Shown here one piece after another: positions 20,269-28,551 of a stretch of DNA of 64,000 bases (positions within the stretch are counted from its first letter, which is position 1; the number at the start of each line of letters is the position of its first letter). The notes under the pieces are model-generated. The model saw only the letters and a program-made list of their open reading frames with translations. It was not told the origin of the DNA and ran no database searches. The DNA lies in NCBI GenBank assembly GCA_009363175.1, contig CP045205.1, positions 1,798,001 to 1,862,000 on the forward strand, read 5' to 3'. Made by a program: the position numbers and the translations under genes. This stretch comes from Citrobacter telavivensis. GTDB lineage: Bacteria > Pseudomonadota > Gammaproteobacteria > Enterobacterales > Enterobacteriaceae.

Positions 20269-21875
20269 GCATTTAACGGTGAGAGCACTGATGGGCCTGA
20301 ATCCTCGAGCAGCGCCGGGTAATCGAGCGTGTAGTGCAGACCCCGGCTCTCTTTGCGCATCATTGCACAGCGGACAATCAGTTCAGCAACCTGTACCAGG
20401 TTGCGTAGCTCCAGCAAATTATTCGAGACGCGGAAATGGGCGTAATACTCGTCGATCTCCTGCTGTAACATGGTGATACGGCGCAGGGCGCGCTCCAGGC
20501 GTTTGGTGGTGCGTACAATCCCCACATAGTCCCACATAAACAGCCGCAGCTCATGCCAGTTATGCTGGATAACGACCAGTTCGTCGGGGTTGTCCACGCG
20601 ACTTTCATCCCAGGCGGGCAGGGTGTTGACGCTACGGGCATAAGGCATTCGTCTGTCGATATCTTCCGCTGCGGACCAGCCGTACACCAGACACTCCAGC
20701 AGCGAGTTTGAGGCCATGCGGTTCGCGCCGTGCAGGCCGGTATAACTCACTTCCCCGATCGCATACAGGCCATCCACATCAGTGCGACCAAAGTCGTCAA
20801 CCATCACGCCGCCGCAGGTGTAGTGTGCCGCCGGCACAATGGGCACCGGTTCTTTGGTCAGGTCGATGCCCAGCCCCAGCAGTTTTTCATAAATCATCGG
20901 GAAATGCTGACGCACGAAGGCTTCTGGTTTATGGCTGATATCGAGGAACATGCAGTCCGCGCCAAGACGTTTCATCTCATGGTCGATAGCGCGGGCGACG
21001 ATATCGCGCGGCGCCAGTTCTCCTCGTGCGTCAAAGTCCGGCATAAACCGTGTGCCGTCCGGGCGTTTGAGATGGGCGCCTTCTCCGCGCAGCGCTTCGG
21101 TGAGCAGGAAATTACGTGCCTGAGGGTGATACAGCGCGGTAGGGTGGAACTGATTAAACTCGAGGTTTGCGACCCGGCATCCTGCACGCCAGGCCATTGC
21201 AATACCGTCGCCGGAGGAAATGTCCGGATTCGTCGTGTATTGATACACCTTGGATGCACCGCCGGTCGCCAGCACGACGGACTTCGCGTGGCAGGTTTCC
21301 ACCGCTTCTTTATTCCGGTTCCAGACCCATGCTCCGACGACGCGTCGCGTGCCGAGCAGGCCAATTTTATCGGAGATGATTAAATCGACGGCATTACTGC
21401 GTTCCAGTACCCGAATGTTCGGGTGGTTTTGCGCCTTGCTGACCAGCGTGGTTTCCACCTCTTTGCCGGTGGCGTCGGCGGCATGCAAAATGCGACGATG
21501 ACTATGGCCGCCTTCACGCGTCAGATGGTAACTTTCTTCACCGTTAGGCTGGACCTGAGTATCAAACAGCACGCCCTGGTCAATCAGCCACTGTACGCAG
21601 GGGCGGGCGTTGCTGGCGACAAACTCCACCGCATGGCGATCGCAAATACCGGCGCCAGCAATGAGCGTATCTTCCACATGTGAATCAATACTGTCGGTTT
21701 CATCGAAAACGGCGGCAATCCCGCCCTGCGCATAGAAGGTGGAGCCTTCACTGACGGGGCCTTTACTCAGCACGATAACCTGGTGCTTTTCAGCCAGACG
21801 CAGCGCCAGCGAGAGTCCGGCAGCGCCGCTACCGATAATTAACACGTCACAAGAAAGATCTGGAGTGGTTTTCAT
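20253..21875 (-). CDS. nadB: L-aspartate oxidase
   Basis: Cytoplasmic FAD enzyme that oxidises L-aspartate to iminoaspartate, the first step of de novo NAD synthesis; NadA uses the product. 540 residues. The N-terminal dinucleotide fold (DVLIIGSGAAGLSLALRLA) and the succinate dehydrogenase/fumarate reductase flavoprotein-type motifs (GGIAAV, EGGHSHRRILHAAD, FHPTAL, EALRGEGAHL, YTCGGVMVDDFGRTDVDGLY) are intact. A perfect NadR operator just upstream of the start codon predicts repression at high NAD. It is divergent from the rpoE operon. Confidence 0.97.
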   Translation of the reverse strand: MKTTPDLSCDVLIIGSGAAGLSLALRLAEKHQVIVLSKGPVSEGSTFYAQGGIAAVFDETDSIDSHVEDTLIAGAGICDRHAVEFVASNARPCVQWLIDQGVLFDTQVQPNGEESYHLTREGGHSHRRILHAADATGKEVETTLVSKAQNHPNIRVLERSNAVDLIISDKIGLLGTRRVVGAWVWNRNKEAVETCHAKSVVLATGGASKVYQYTTNPDISSGDGIAMAWRAGCRVANLEFNQFHPTALYHPQARNFLLTEALRGEGAHLKRPDGTRFMPDFDARGELAPRDIVARAIDHEMKRLGADCMFLDISHKPEAFVRQHFPMIYEKLLGLGIDLTKEPVPIVPAAHYTCGGVMVDDFGRTDVDGLYAIGEVSYTGLHGANRMASNSLLECLVYGWSAAEDIDRRMPYARSVNTLPAWDESRVDNPDELVVIQHNWHELRLFMWDYVGIVRTTKRLERALRRITMLQQEIDEYYAHFRVSNNLLELRNLVQVAELIVRCAMMRKESRGLHYTLDYPALLEDSGPSVLSPLNAHINR

Positions 21876-21881
21876 GATTTT

Positions 21882-21899
21882 TGTTTAATTTACTAAACA
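21882..21899 (-). promoter_or_regulatory. NadR operator of nadB
   Basis: TGTTTA-ATTTAC-TAAACA is a perfect 18-base dyad matching the NadR box. It lies six bases upstream of the nadB start codon, in the position expected for repression at the promoter or transcription start. Confidence 0.88.
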
Positions 21900-22106
21900 T
21901 TGTTTGGCCAGCATAGCACCACAATTGGCGATTCAGCACGTTTTATTTTCAGTTGTGTTGTAATGGCTAAACAAAGAAGCGCGATGTAAACGGATATCTG
22001 ACAGGTAACTCATTTTGCGTGGCAGGCCGTAAGCTCCAGATTAGATGATGAAATAAAGTGGCCATTGGGTTACTCTGCTCGCGGTTTATGGGCATTTCTA
22101 AACAAT

Positions 22107-22229
22107 ATACCCTTCATACTTCAGGTTGCATGTGCGTTGGCTTTCCTCGCTTACCCAGTCACGTACTGGAGTACGCTCCCGGGGATTCACTGCGTCGCCC
22201 CTTTCCGCAACTCGAATTATTTAGGGTAT
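22107..22229. repeat. ERIC element
   Basis: About 123 bases with terminal inverted ATACCCT/AGGGTAT ends. On the minus strand it contains the ERIC core (GTGAATCCCC ... GTGACTGGGTAAGCGAG ... AGCCAACGCA). It sits between nadB and rpoE, upstream of the rseD leader ORF. The rest of the 21900-22269 gap shows only promoter-like AT-rich sequence. Confidence 0.88.
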
Positions 22230-22269
22230 TGTGCGTTGTTCGGACTCTGTAGACTTATAATGAGAGATA

Positions 22270-22425
22270 ATGACCGTCTACAACATGACAAACAAAAAAC
22301 AGATGCGTAACGGAACTTTACGAAAACGAGACACTCTAACCTGTTGCTTGCTCATAGTGCAGCTAATGGAGTGGCGTTTCGCGAACGCGTGGAAATTTGG
22401 TTTGGGGAGACTTTACCTCGGATGA
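22270..22425 (+). CDS. rseD: RseD, leader peptide of rpoE
   Basis: 51-codon ORF directly before rpoE. Its stop codon overlaps the rpoE start (ATGA), and it ends in the conserved sequence LMEWRFANAWKFGLGRLYLG. E. coli has a 51-residue upstream ORF at this place (rseD); rpoE translation is coupled to it, and CsrA represses it. The ATG at 22270 gives exactly 51 residues, although in-frame ATGs at 22285 and 22303 are alternatives. The sigma-E promoter lies inside this ORF, so transcripts from it lack most of rseD. Confidence 0.8.
   Translation: MTVYNMTNKKQMRNGTLRKRDTLTCCLLIVQLMEWRFANAWKFGLGRLYLG
22312..22339 (+). promoter_or_regulatory. Sigma-E autoregulated promoter of rpoE
   Basis: GGAACTT (22312-22318) and TCTAA (22335-22339) with a 16-base spacer, a good match to the RpoE consensus GGAACTT-N16-TCTGA. 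It lies about 80 bases upstream of rpoE, as in E. coli. Confidence 0.85.
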
Positions 22426-22997
22426 GCGAGCAGTTAACGGACCAGGTCCTGGTTGAACGGGTCCAGAAGGGAGATCAGAAAGCCTTCAATTTACTGGTAG
22501 TACGCTACCAGCATAAAGTGGCGAGTCTGGTTTCCCGCTATGTACCGTCGGGCGATGTTCCCGATGTGGTGCAAGAATCATTTATTAAAGCCTATCGTGC
22601 GCTGGATTCGTTCCGGGGAGATAGTGCTTTTTATACCTGGCTGTATCGCATTGCGGTGAATACAGCGAAGAATTACCTGGTGGCTCAGGGGCGTCGTCCG
22701 CCATCAAGCGATGTTGATGCGATTGAAGCAGAAAACTTCGAAAGTGGCGGTGCGCTGAAAGAAATTTCGAACCCTGAGAACTTAATGTTGTCAGAAGAAC
22801 TGAGACAGATAGTTTTCCGAACTATTGAGTCCCTCCCGGAAGATTTACGCATGGCAATAACCTTGCGGGAGCTGGATGGCCTGAGCTATGAAGAGATAGC
22901 CGCTATCATGGATTGTCCGGTGGGTACGGTGCGTTCACGTATCTTCCGAGCGCGGGAAGCTATTGATAATAAAGTTCAACCGCTTATCAGGCGTTGA
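22422..22997 (+). CDS. rpoE: RNA polymerase sigma factor E
   Basis: 191-residue ECF sigma factor for the envelope stress response. Region 2 (FNLLVVRYQHKVASLVSRY ... YRIAVNTAKNYL) binds the -10 element and core, and the region 4 HTH (LDGLSYEEIAAIMDCPVGTVRSRIFRARE) binds the GGAACTT element. The start at 22422 (MSEQLTDQ) is the family start and overlaps the rseD stop; the frame from 22344 is leader. It is first in the rpoE-rseA-rseB-rseC operon. Confidence 0.98.
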   Translation: MSEQLTDQVLVERVQKGDQKAFNLLVVRYQHKVASLVSRYVPSGDVPDVVQESFIKAYRALDSFRGDSAFYTWLYRIAVNTAKNYLVAQGRRPPSSDVDAIEAENFESGGALKEISNPENLMLSEELRQIVFRTIESLPEDLRMAITLRELDGLSYEEIAAIMDCPVGTVRSRIFRAREAIDNKVQPLIRR

Positions 22998-23028
22998 CGA
23001 TAGCGGGATACTGGAAAAGGTATTAGGC

Positions 23029-23679
23029 ATGCAGAAAGAAAAACTTTCCGCTTTAATGGATGGCGAGACGCTGGATAGTGAGTTGCTTAATGAACTGGCT
23101 CACGACCCGGATATGCAAAAAACCTGGGAAGGCTATCACCTGATCCGTGATTCAATGCGGGGTGATACACCTGAGGTTCTTCATTTCGATATTTCCGCTC
23201 GCGTAATGGCCGCTATTGAAGATGAGCCGGTACGCCAGACGGTGCCATTCATTCCAGAGGCCCAGCCTGCGCCGCAGCAATGGCAGAAAATGCCGTTCTG
23301 GAAAAAAATGCGTCCGTGGGCCGCGCAACTTACCCAAATGGGTGTTGCCGCGTGCGTATCGCTTGCAGTTATCGTTGGTGTCCAGCACTATAATGGACAA
23401 TCTGAAACGTCCCAGCAGCCTGAAACACCGGTCTTCAATACTTTGCCGATGATGGGTAAAGCCAGCCCGGTAAGCCTGGGAGTACCTTCTGATGCGACCG
23501 CAAACGGTGGGCAACAGCAGCAGGTACAGGAGCAGCGTCGTCGGATCAACGCTATGTTGCAGGATTACGAACTGCAACGCCGACTGCACTCCGAACAGCT
23601 TCAGTTTGAGCAGGCACAGACACAGCAAGCCGCTGTTCAGGTGCCAGGAATTCAAACTCTAGGAACGCAATCGCAGTAA
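23029..23679 (+). CDS. rseA: Anti-sigma-E factor RseA
   Basis: 216-residue single-pass inner-membrane protein. The cytoplasmic N-domain (MQKEKLSALMDGE onward) holds sigma-E. The membrane segment is around MGVAACVSLAVIVGVQ (~residues 101-118), and the periplasmic Gln-rich C-domain binds RseB. DegS cuts it in the periplasm, then RseP in the membrane. The start at 23029 gives the known length. It lies 31 bases after rpoE, and its stop overlaps the rseB start (TAATG). Confidence 0.97.
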   Translation: MQKEKLSALMDGETLDSELLNELAHDPDMQKTWEGYHLIRDSMRGDTPEVLHFDISARVMAAIEDEPVRQTVPFIPEAQPAPQQWQKMPFWKKMRPWAAQLTQMGVAACVSLAVIVGVQHYNGQSETSQQPETPVFNTLPMMGKASPVSLGVPSDATANGGQQQQVQEQRRRINAMLQDYELQRRLHSEQLQFEQAQTQQAAVQVPGIQTLGTQSQ

Positions 23680-24635
23680 TGAAGCAACTTTGGTTTGCCA
23701 TGTCACTTGTGACGGGTAGCCTGTTCTTCTCTGTCAACGCCTCGGCCAACACTGCGTCCGGGGCGTTGTTGCAGCAGATGAACGTGGCCAGCCAGTCACT
23801 CAATTACGAGCTGTCATTCGTCAGCATTACGAAACAAGGCGTTGAGTCTCTGCGCTATCGCCATGCACGCCTGGAAAATCGTCCGCTTGCGCAACTGCTG
23901 CAAATGGATGGTCCGCGTCGTGAAGTGGTCCAGCGTGGGAATGAAATCAGCTATTTCGAGCCTGGACTCGAACCGTTCACCCTGAACGGTGACTACATCG
24001 TCGACTCCCTGCCATCGCTTATCTATACCGATTTCAAACGTCTCGCCCCCTACTATGATTTCATTGCGGTGGGCCGTACCCGTATTGCCGATCACCTGTG
24101 TGAAGTGATTCGCGTGGTGGCGCGTGATGGTACGCGTTACAGCTATATCGTCTGGATGGATACTGAAACGAAGCTGCCAATGCGGGTTGATCTTCTCGAT
24201 CGCGATGGCGAAACGTTAGAGCAGTTCCGGGTGATCGCCTTCACCGTGAATCAGGATGTGGGTAGCAGCATGCAGACGCTGGCGAAAGCCAGTTTGCCGC
24301 CGCTGCTTTCCGTTCCGGCGGGTGAAAAAGCGAAATTCAACTGGAATCCAACCTGGCTTCCGAAAGGGTTTAGCGAGGTGTCCAGCGGTCGCAGACCGTT
24401 GCCAACGATGGACAATATGCCGATTGAATCGCGTCTCTACTCTGACGGTCTGTTTAGCTTTTCGGTTAACGTAAACCGGGCGACTCAGGCCAGCACCGAT
24501 CAGATGCTGCGCACCGGACGCAGAACGGTCAGCACCAGCGTACGCGACAACGTGGAAATCACCATCGTGGGTGAATTGCCGCCGCAGACTGCGAAGCGTA
24601 TTGCCGACACCATTAAGTTTGGAGCCTCACAATGA
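23679..24635 (+). CDS. rseB: Periplasmic sigma-E regulator RseB
   Basis: 318-residue periplasmic protein that binds the RseA C-domain, protects it from DegS and lets go when it senses lipopolysaccharide intermediates. A typical signal peptide ends at ~residue 23 (FFSVNASA). The LolA/LppX-like N-domain and a smaller C-domain (starting near KAKFNWNPTWLPKGF) are visible. Length as in E. coli. It overlaps rseC by 4 bases (ATGA). Confidence 0.97.
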   Translation: MKQLWFAMSLVTGSLFFSVNASANTASGALLQQMNVASQSLNYELSFVSITKQGVESLRYRHARLENRPLAQLLQMDGPRREVVQRGNEISYFEPGLEPFTLNGDYIVDSLPSLIYTDFKRLAPYYDFIAVGRTRIADHLCEVIRVVARDGTRYSYIVWMDTETKLPMRVDLLDRDGETLEQFRVIAFTVNQDVGSSMQTLAKASLPPLLSVPAGEKAKFNWNPTWLPKGFSEVSSGRRPLPTMDNMPIESRLYSDGLFSFSVNVNRATQASTDQMLRTGRRTVSTSVRDNVEITIVGELPPQTAKRIADTIKFGASQ

Positions 24636-25111
24636 TTAAAGAGTGGGCTACCGTGGTTTCATGGCAAAACGGCGAAGCGCTGGTGAGTTGCGATGTGAAA
24701 GCGTCCTGTAGCAGTTGTGCTTCGCGCGCCGGTTGCGGCACCCGTGTGCTGAACAAACTGGGGCCGCAAACCACGCATACCATTGTCGTGGCGAGCGATG
24801 TGCCGTTAGAGCCGGGCCAGAAAGTGGAACTGGGGATTGCCGAAGGCAGCCTGTTAGGTTCCGCCATGCTGGTTTATCTGTCGCCGCTGGTGGGGTTATT
24901 TCTCATCGCATCGCTTTTTCAGGTGCTGTTTGGCTCTGATCTTGCGGCGTTAAGCGGCGCGATACTCGGTGGCGTCGGCGGATTCCTGATTGCCCGCGGT
25001 TATTCCCGCAAACTTGCCGCACGCGAAGCCTGGCAGCCCATTATTCTTAATGTTGCTCTCCCGCCCGATATGATTCGCGTTGAAACACCCTCTGCCGAAA
25101 CGACCCCATGA
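24632..25111 (+). CDS. rseC: SoxR-reducing / sigma-E regulator RseC
   Basis: 159-residue inner-membrane protein. A cytoplasmic Cys-rich N-terminus (CDVKASCSSCASRAGC) is followed by two membrane segments (~residues 70-95 and 100-120). RseC has a mild positive effect on sigma-E and shares a family with RsxC-associated SoxR reduction factors. It is last in the operon and is followed by REP elements. Confidence 0.95.
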   Translation: MIKEWATVVSWQNGEALVSCDVKASCSSCASRAGCGTRVLNKLGPQTTHTIVVASDVPLEPGQKVELGIAEGSLLGSAMLVYLSPLVGLFLIASLFQVLFGSDLAALSGAILGGVGGFLIARGYSRKLAAREAWQPIILNVALPPDMIRVETPSAETTP

Positions 25112-25118
25112 TATTCTT

Positions 25119-25200
25119 GCCGGATGGCGGCTTCGCCTTATCCGGCCTGCTAACGATCGGCAAGCCCAGTAGGCCCGATAAGCTTGCGCCATCGGGCATC
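25119..25200. repeat. REP/BIME pair
   Basis: Two inverted REP units: GCCGGATGGCGG-CTTCGCC-TTATCCGGC near 25119-25150 and a divergent partner GTAGGCCCGATAAGC...GCCATCGGGCATC near 25169-25200. They lie at the 3' end of rseC, where such elements protect or terminate transcripts. Confidence 0.85.
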
Positions 25201-25298
25201 ATGCTTCTTTTACGATGTTTTACATCAGAAAAGCGATGCCGTTTCCAGTTCCCGCTATCCTGACTCTACGAACATTTCCTCGCCTTCGCGTTGTAGTG

Positions 25299-25304
25299 TA
25301 GAAT
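25299..25304 (+). promoter_or_regulatory. Possible lepA promoter (-10)
   Basis: TAGAAT at 25299 in the rseC-lepA gap is a plausible -10; no good -35 is visible. After prophage insertion this promoter would read only the 15-codon lepA remnant and then the prophage left end, toward int. Confidence 0.35.
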
Positions 25305-25393
25305 GCGGCGTTTCAGTTAAACAGACGTTAAGCTCAGAACAGCGACTTCTCAAAGCCTGTCCAACCAGGCGTAAGGCACAATAATTACACTAT

Positions 25394-25441
25394 ATGAAGA
25401 ACATACGTAACTTTTCGATCATTGCTCACATCGATAACTGA
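25394..25441 (+). pseudogene. lepA: 5' fragment of lepA cut by the prophage
   Basis: ATG followed by codons for KNIRNFSIIAHID, the exact N-terminus of the translation GTPase LepA/EF4, then AAC-TGA contributed by the prophage. The next family residues (HGKST, the P-loop) are missing. The remainder of lepA should lie at the right end of the prophage, outside the window, where it needs a start codon and promoter from phage DNA or a rebuilt 5' end. Confidence 0.92.
25411..25436 (+). other. attL: left prophage attachment site in lepA
   Basis: lepA homology runs through CTTTTCGATCATTGCTCACATCGA and stops at about 25436. The core must lie in this stretch, but its edges cannot be fixed without attR. 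Gifsy-1 of Salmonella is known to integrate into the same 5' part of lepA. Confidence 0.8.
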
Positions 25442-25564
25442 CACCACGTCACCCTCCGCAAACCTCCGACAGAATCCCCTCAAAAACCCCACTAAATAAG
25501 CTTTCACAAAAATAATACTGGTTGCATGTACAGTCAACCTGCGACATCATAAGTCATGGTTTTT

Positions 25565-25624
25565 GTGTCCACCAGTGCGTCCATATTCTATGATGGACAC
25601 AGAACCAACTGTTCTGATGGACAC
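25565..25624 (+). repeat. TGGACAC repeats, candidate integrase arm sites
   Basis: GTGTCCA at 25565-25571 and TGGACAC at 25594-25600 and 25618-25624 give three copies (one inverted) between attL and int. Arm-type sites for tyrosine integrases or Xis usually lie here. The surrounding 25442-25639 stretch holds no gene. Confidence 0.5.
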
Positions 25625-25639
25625 ACGTAGGGACAAACC

Positions 25640-26869
25640 ATGACTATTTCAGATAGTTATCTAAAGTCGTGCCTGGGGCGCGAACGCGATAAAGTTGAAG
25701 AGAAGGCAGACCGGGACGGTCTGTGGGTGCGCATTTCTAAGAAAGGTGCCGTTACCTTTTTCTACCGATTCCGCTTCCTGGGAAAACAAGACAAGATGAC
25801 GATCGGCAGCTACCCGGAATTCGGGTTGAAAGCCGCGCGCGACGAAGTGACGAAGTGGGCCGCTATTCTTGCCCGCGGCGAGAATCCGCGCATCAGGCAA
25901 AATCTCGACAAAGCCAAAATTAACAGTCAGTACACATTCGAAGAGCTTTTCCGCGAATGGCATTCTATGGTCTGCATTCAGAAAGAGACCTCCGGGCAAA
26001 TACTGCGTACGTTCGAGCTTCACGTCTTCCCTAAGCTTGGGAAATATCCGGCGCATCAGTTGACGCTTCACAACTGGCTTACGGTTCTGGACCGGCTGGC
26101 GCAAGGGTACAGCGAGATCACCCGGCGCGTAATAAGTAACGGTCGGCAGTGCTATTCGTGGGCGGTTAAACGCCAGTTGCTGGAGGTGAACCCGTTGTCA
26201 GAGATGTCTGGCCGTGATTTCGGTATCCAGAAACAAATGGGTGAACGAACCCTGGACAGAAAAGAACTGGCGATTGTCTGGCGAGCAATAGAGGATTCCC
26301 GTCTTATTGAGCGAAATAAAATTCTTTATAAATTGTCCCTGGTCTGGGCGTGCAGGGTAGGCGAACTCCGGCAGGCTGAAGTTTCGCATTTCGATTTTGA
26401 GGAAGGCACCTGGACCGTACCATGGGAAAATCACAAAACAGGACGGAAAAGTAAGAAGCCTATAATCCGCCCAATCATCCCTGAGATGCTCCCGCTGATA
26501 AAGCGGGCTATTGATCTGGCACCGGGCCGTTTTGTTTTCTCGAAATACGAAGACAAGCCGATGAGCGAGGGATTCCACATGAGCATCAGCAGCAACCTGG
26601 TGAAATTCATGTTGAAGGCCTATAACGAGCAGGTGCCGCATTTTACTATTCATGATCTGCGCCGGACAGCACGAACGAATTTTTCTGAACTGACGGAACC
26701 ACACATCGCCGAGATGATGCTGGGCCATAAACTACCTGGTGTGTGGTCGGTGTACGATAAGCACACCTATATCGAGGAGATGAGAGAGGCGTACAGTAAA
26801 TGGTGGGCCCGACTGATGAGCATCATCGAGCCCGATGTTCTGGAGTTCACGCCACGTCAGACCGGATGA
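25640..26869 (+). CDS. int: Prophage tyrosine integrase
   Basis: 409-residue site-specific recombinase of the P4/DUF4102 type that inserts and excises the prophage at lepA. The N-terminal arm-binding domain covers ~residues 1-90 (GLWVRISKKGAVTFFYRFRF) and the SAM-like core-binding domain ~100-200. The catalytic domain carries Arg (ACRVGELR, ~residue 240), HxxR (HDLRRTART, ~340), His (GHKL, ~365) and Tyr near ~375-390 (VYDKHTYIEEM). All catalytic residues are present. It points inward from attL and converges on the xis-like gene with a 23-base overlap. Confidence 0.96.
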   Translation: MTISDSYLKSCLGRERDKVEEKADRDGLWVRISKKGAVTFFYRFRFLGKQDKMTIGSYPEFGLKAARDEVTKWAAILARGENPRIRQNLDKAKINSQYTFEELFREWHSMVCIQKETSGQILRTFELHVFPKLGKYPAHQLTLHNWLTVLDRLAQGYSEITRRVISNGRQCYSWAVKRQLLEVNPLSEMSGRDFGIQKQMGERTLDRKELAIVWRAIEDSRLIERNKILYKLSLVWACRVGELRQAEVSHFDFEEGTWTVPWENHKTGRKSKKPIIRPIIPEMLPLIKRAIDLAPGRFVFSKYEDKPMSEGFHMSISSNLVKFMLKAYNEQVPHFTIHDLRRTARTNFSELTEPHIAEMMLGHKLPGVWSVYDKHTYIEEMREAYSKWWARLMSIIEPDVLEFTPRQTG

Positions 26870-27131
26870 TCCGACCTTTGCTGTCACGCTGAAGATTCAG
26901 ATGCGACATTGGGCGCCGTACTGGACGTGACATTTCTCTGACTTGCCACTCGTGAACTTTGGTTTTCAGCCATTTGTTGGATCCCCCCATGTATGAACAG
27001 TCTGGTTCAGGGAAAGGATTGCTGTCGCTCGGTCGCTTACGATAACGCTCCAGTGTTCTGGCGGAGATCCGCAACTGGCAGCAAATTTCGCGTGTGCTCA
27101 TCAGATCGAAGTCTTCAATTTTTTCGCTCAT
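26847..27131 (-). CDS. xis: Excisionase-like DNA-binding protein
   Basis: 94 residues with a MerR/AlpA-like winged helix (MSTREICCQLRISARTLERYRKR) and a basic tail. It sits directly beside int, in the position of Xis/recombination directionality factors, so a role in excision is likely. The second of two adjacent ATGs (27131) is better spaced from the GGAGAG site than the first. It is the last gene of the leftward early operon and overlaps the int 3' end. Confidence 0.75.
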   Translation of the reverse strand: MSEKIEDFDLMSTREICCQLRISARTLERYRKRPSDSNPFPEPDCSYMGGSNKWLKTKVHEWQVREMSRPVRRPMSHLNLQRDSKGRIIRSDVA

Positions 27132-27177
27132 CATCTCTCCAGTGGCCCCGACCGGGGCCGTTATTGATTATTCGTTA

Positions 27178-27417
27178 TCAGTTAAACCGACCAGGCAGAG
27201 TTCTCAGGCGGCGCATGCCAGTCATAGCGGTTGCCACATAACTCTTATGACGGTTGACCACTTCTACCCAGATCTTCACGCCGTCCACGTTCACTGTGTA
27301 TGTTTCCTTCCTGTCGCTGCGACCATAGTCACCGTATCGTTCAACATGCTTTGTCAGTGCTGCATCACATGCCCGGCGGCCCAATGGTGATTGTTTACTG
27401 CGATTGATAAGGCGCAT
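27178..27417 (-). CDS. DUF4060-type prophage protein
   Basis: 79-residue basic protein (about a fifth Arg/Lys) of a small family that accompanies recE/recT and xis in enterobacterial lambdoid prophages; I recognise the sequence style as DUF4060. No catalytic motif is visible. It lies between recT and xis in the leftward operon. Function unknown. Confidence 0.75.
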   Translation of the reverse strand: MRLINRSKQSPLGRRACDAALTKHVERYGDYGRSDRKETYTVNVDGVKIWVEVVNRHKSYVATAMTGMRRLRTLPGRFN

Positions 27418-27458
27418 AAACCCCCCTGTGAGGGAGGGTGTTACCCCTCCCTATTCAA

Positions 27459-28541
27459 TTAGCCGATGTATTCCGGTTTCATGTCGTCAAGAGTTATGCG
27501 GTACTTATCGTGCAGTTCGTCGCCAAGATGCCGTTTCGCTGCGGAGAGTTTTTTCTCTACCACTTCAAAGCATGCTGCAGCGTCTGGTGTGCCAGGCTGT
27601 GGCAGACCGTTGATTGCTTCATCAAGCATGGCGCGATGCTTAACCAGGTGATAACGGCGGGTAGCTTTATTTTTCAACTCAGTGAACAGTGCCGTACCTA
27701 ATGCAGGTTTTGCCGTATTGATATCGTTTCCCACAGCGGTTGCATCTTCCAGCGTCTCAGCCGAATCAATGCGCGCACGGAATTTCTCTGCCGTATCATC
27801 GATGTTTACATCAGCTTCCTGCGTACTGGTGGTCTGCAGGTTATCGGCATTAATATCCTGCATGGTGATGCTTTGGGTGCTCTGGTCGGGGTTGATAATC
27901 TTCTCTTCCCGCTCATCGAGTTCGTCTGGCGTATAGACGCCAAGAATGACGTCAGGGCAGAAAAGGCGAGCCCAGCGCTTCACTGCGAGGTAAGCAAGTT
28001 GCTGGCGCGGATCGTCAGCCCAGAGAGTGGAATTACGAACGCGTGCCTGAGCAAGCAACAGGTCGAGTTCTCGCGGTTGATCCTCACCTTTCAGGCGCGC
28101 TTTGATAATGATGCCGATACCTTCTTCATCAGCCATTGTCCAACCCGGTACGCGATATTCGCCTTTTTCACCTTTTCTGATGTTGAACTTGCCGATGACC
28201 TTTTCCCATGGGCCATACCATTCATATTCAAAACGGCTTGCCAGTACGCCACTGCGGGAAATAACTGCGTTAACCAGTTGTGCTTCGTAACCCAGAACGC
28301 CATTGATCAGGTGCGTTTTCTGCGCCACAGCGAAAGGATTCATCTGCCATTGTGCGGCCTGCATAGCTACTGCCATGCAATCTGCTGCATTGCCCTGCAG
28401 ATGGCGAGGAACCGTTGCAGCACCCTGGGACATCATCTGAGCGAATGCACTGATAGCGTTCAGATACTGCGAGTCAAACAAAGCAATATTTGAGTTAACT
28501 ACTGCATTCTGATCGGCAACAGTTATGTTTTTGTTTTCCAT
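27459..28541 (-). CDS. recT: RecT-family single-strand annealing protein
   Basis: 360-residue phage recombinase that anneals complementary single strands produced by RecE. The conserved RecT core occupies ~residues 25-215 (QMNPFAVAQKTHLINGVLGYEAQLV ... WARLFCPDVILGVYTPDEL). A C-terminal extension of ~140 residues, partly acidic and helical, makes it longer than Rac RecT (269). The start at 28541 (MENKNITV) follows a strong GGGGGA site and lies 10 bases after the recE stop; the frame up to 28574 overlaps recE. Confidence 0.92.
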   Translation of the reverse strand: MENKNITVADQNAVVNSNIALFDSQYLNAISAFAQMMSQGAATVPRHLQGNAADCMAVAMQAAQWQMNPFAVAQKTHLINGVLGYEAQLVNAVISRSGVLASRFEYEWYGPWEKVIGKFNIRKGEKGEYRVPGWTMADEEGIGIIIKARLKGEDQPRELDLLLAQARVRNSTLWADDPRQQLAYLAVKRWARLFCPDVILGVYTPDELDEREEKIINPDQSTQSITMQDINADNLQTTSTQEADVNIDDTAEKFRARIDSAETLEDATAVGNDINTAKPALGTALFTELKNKATRRYHLVKHRAMLDEAINGLPQPGTPDAAACFEVVEKKLSAAKRHLGDELHDKYRITLDDMKPEYIG

Positions 28542-28551
28542 AGTTTCCCCC

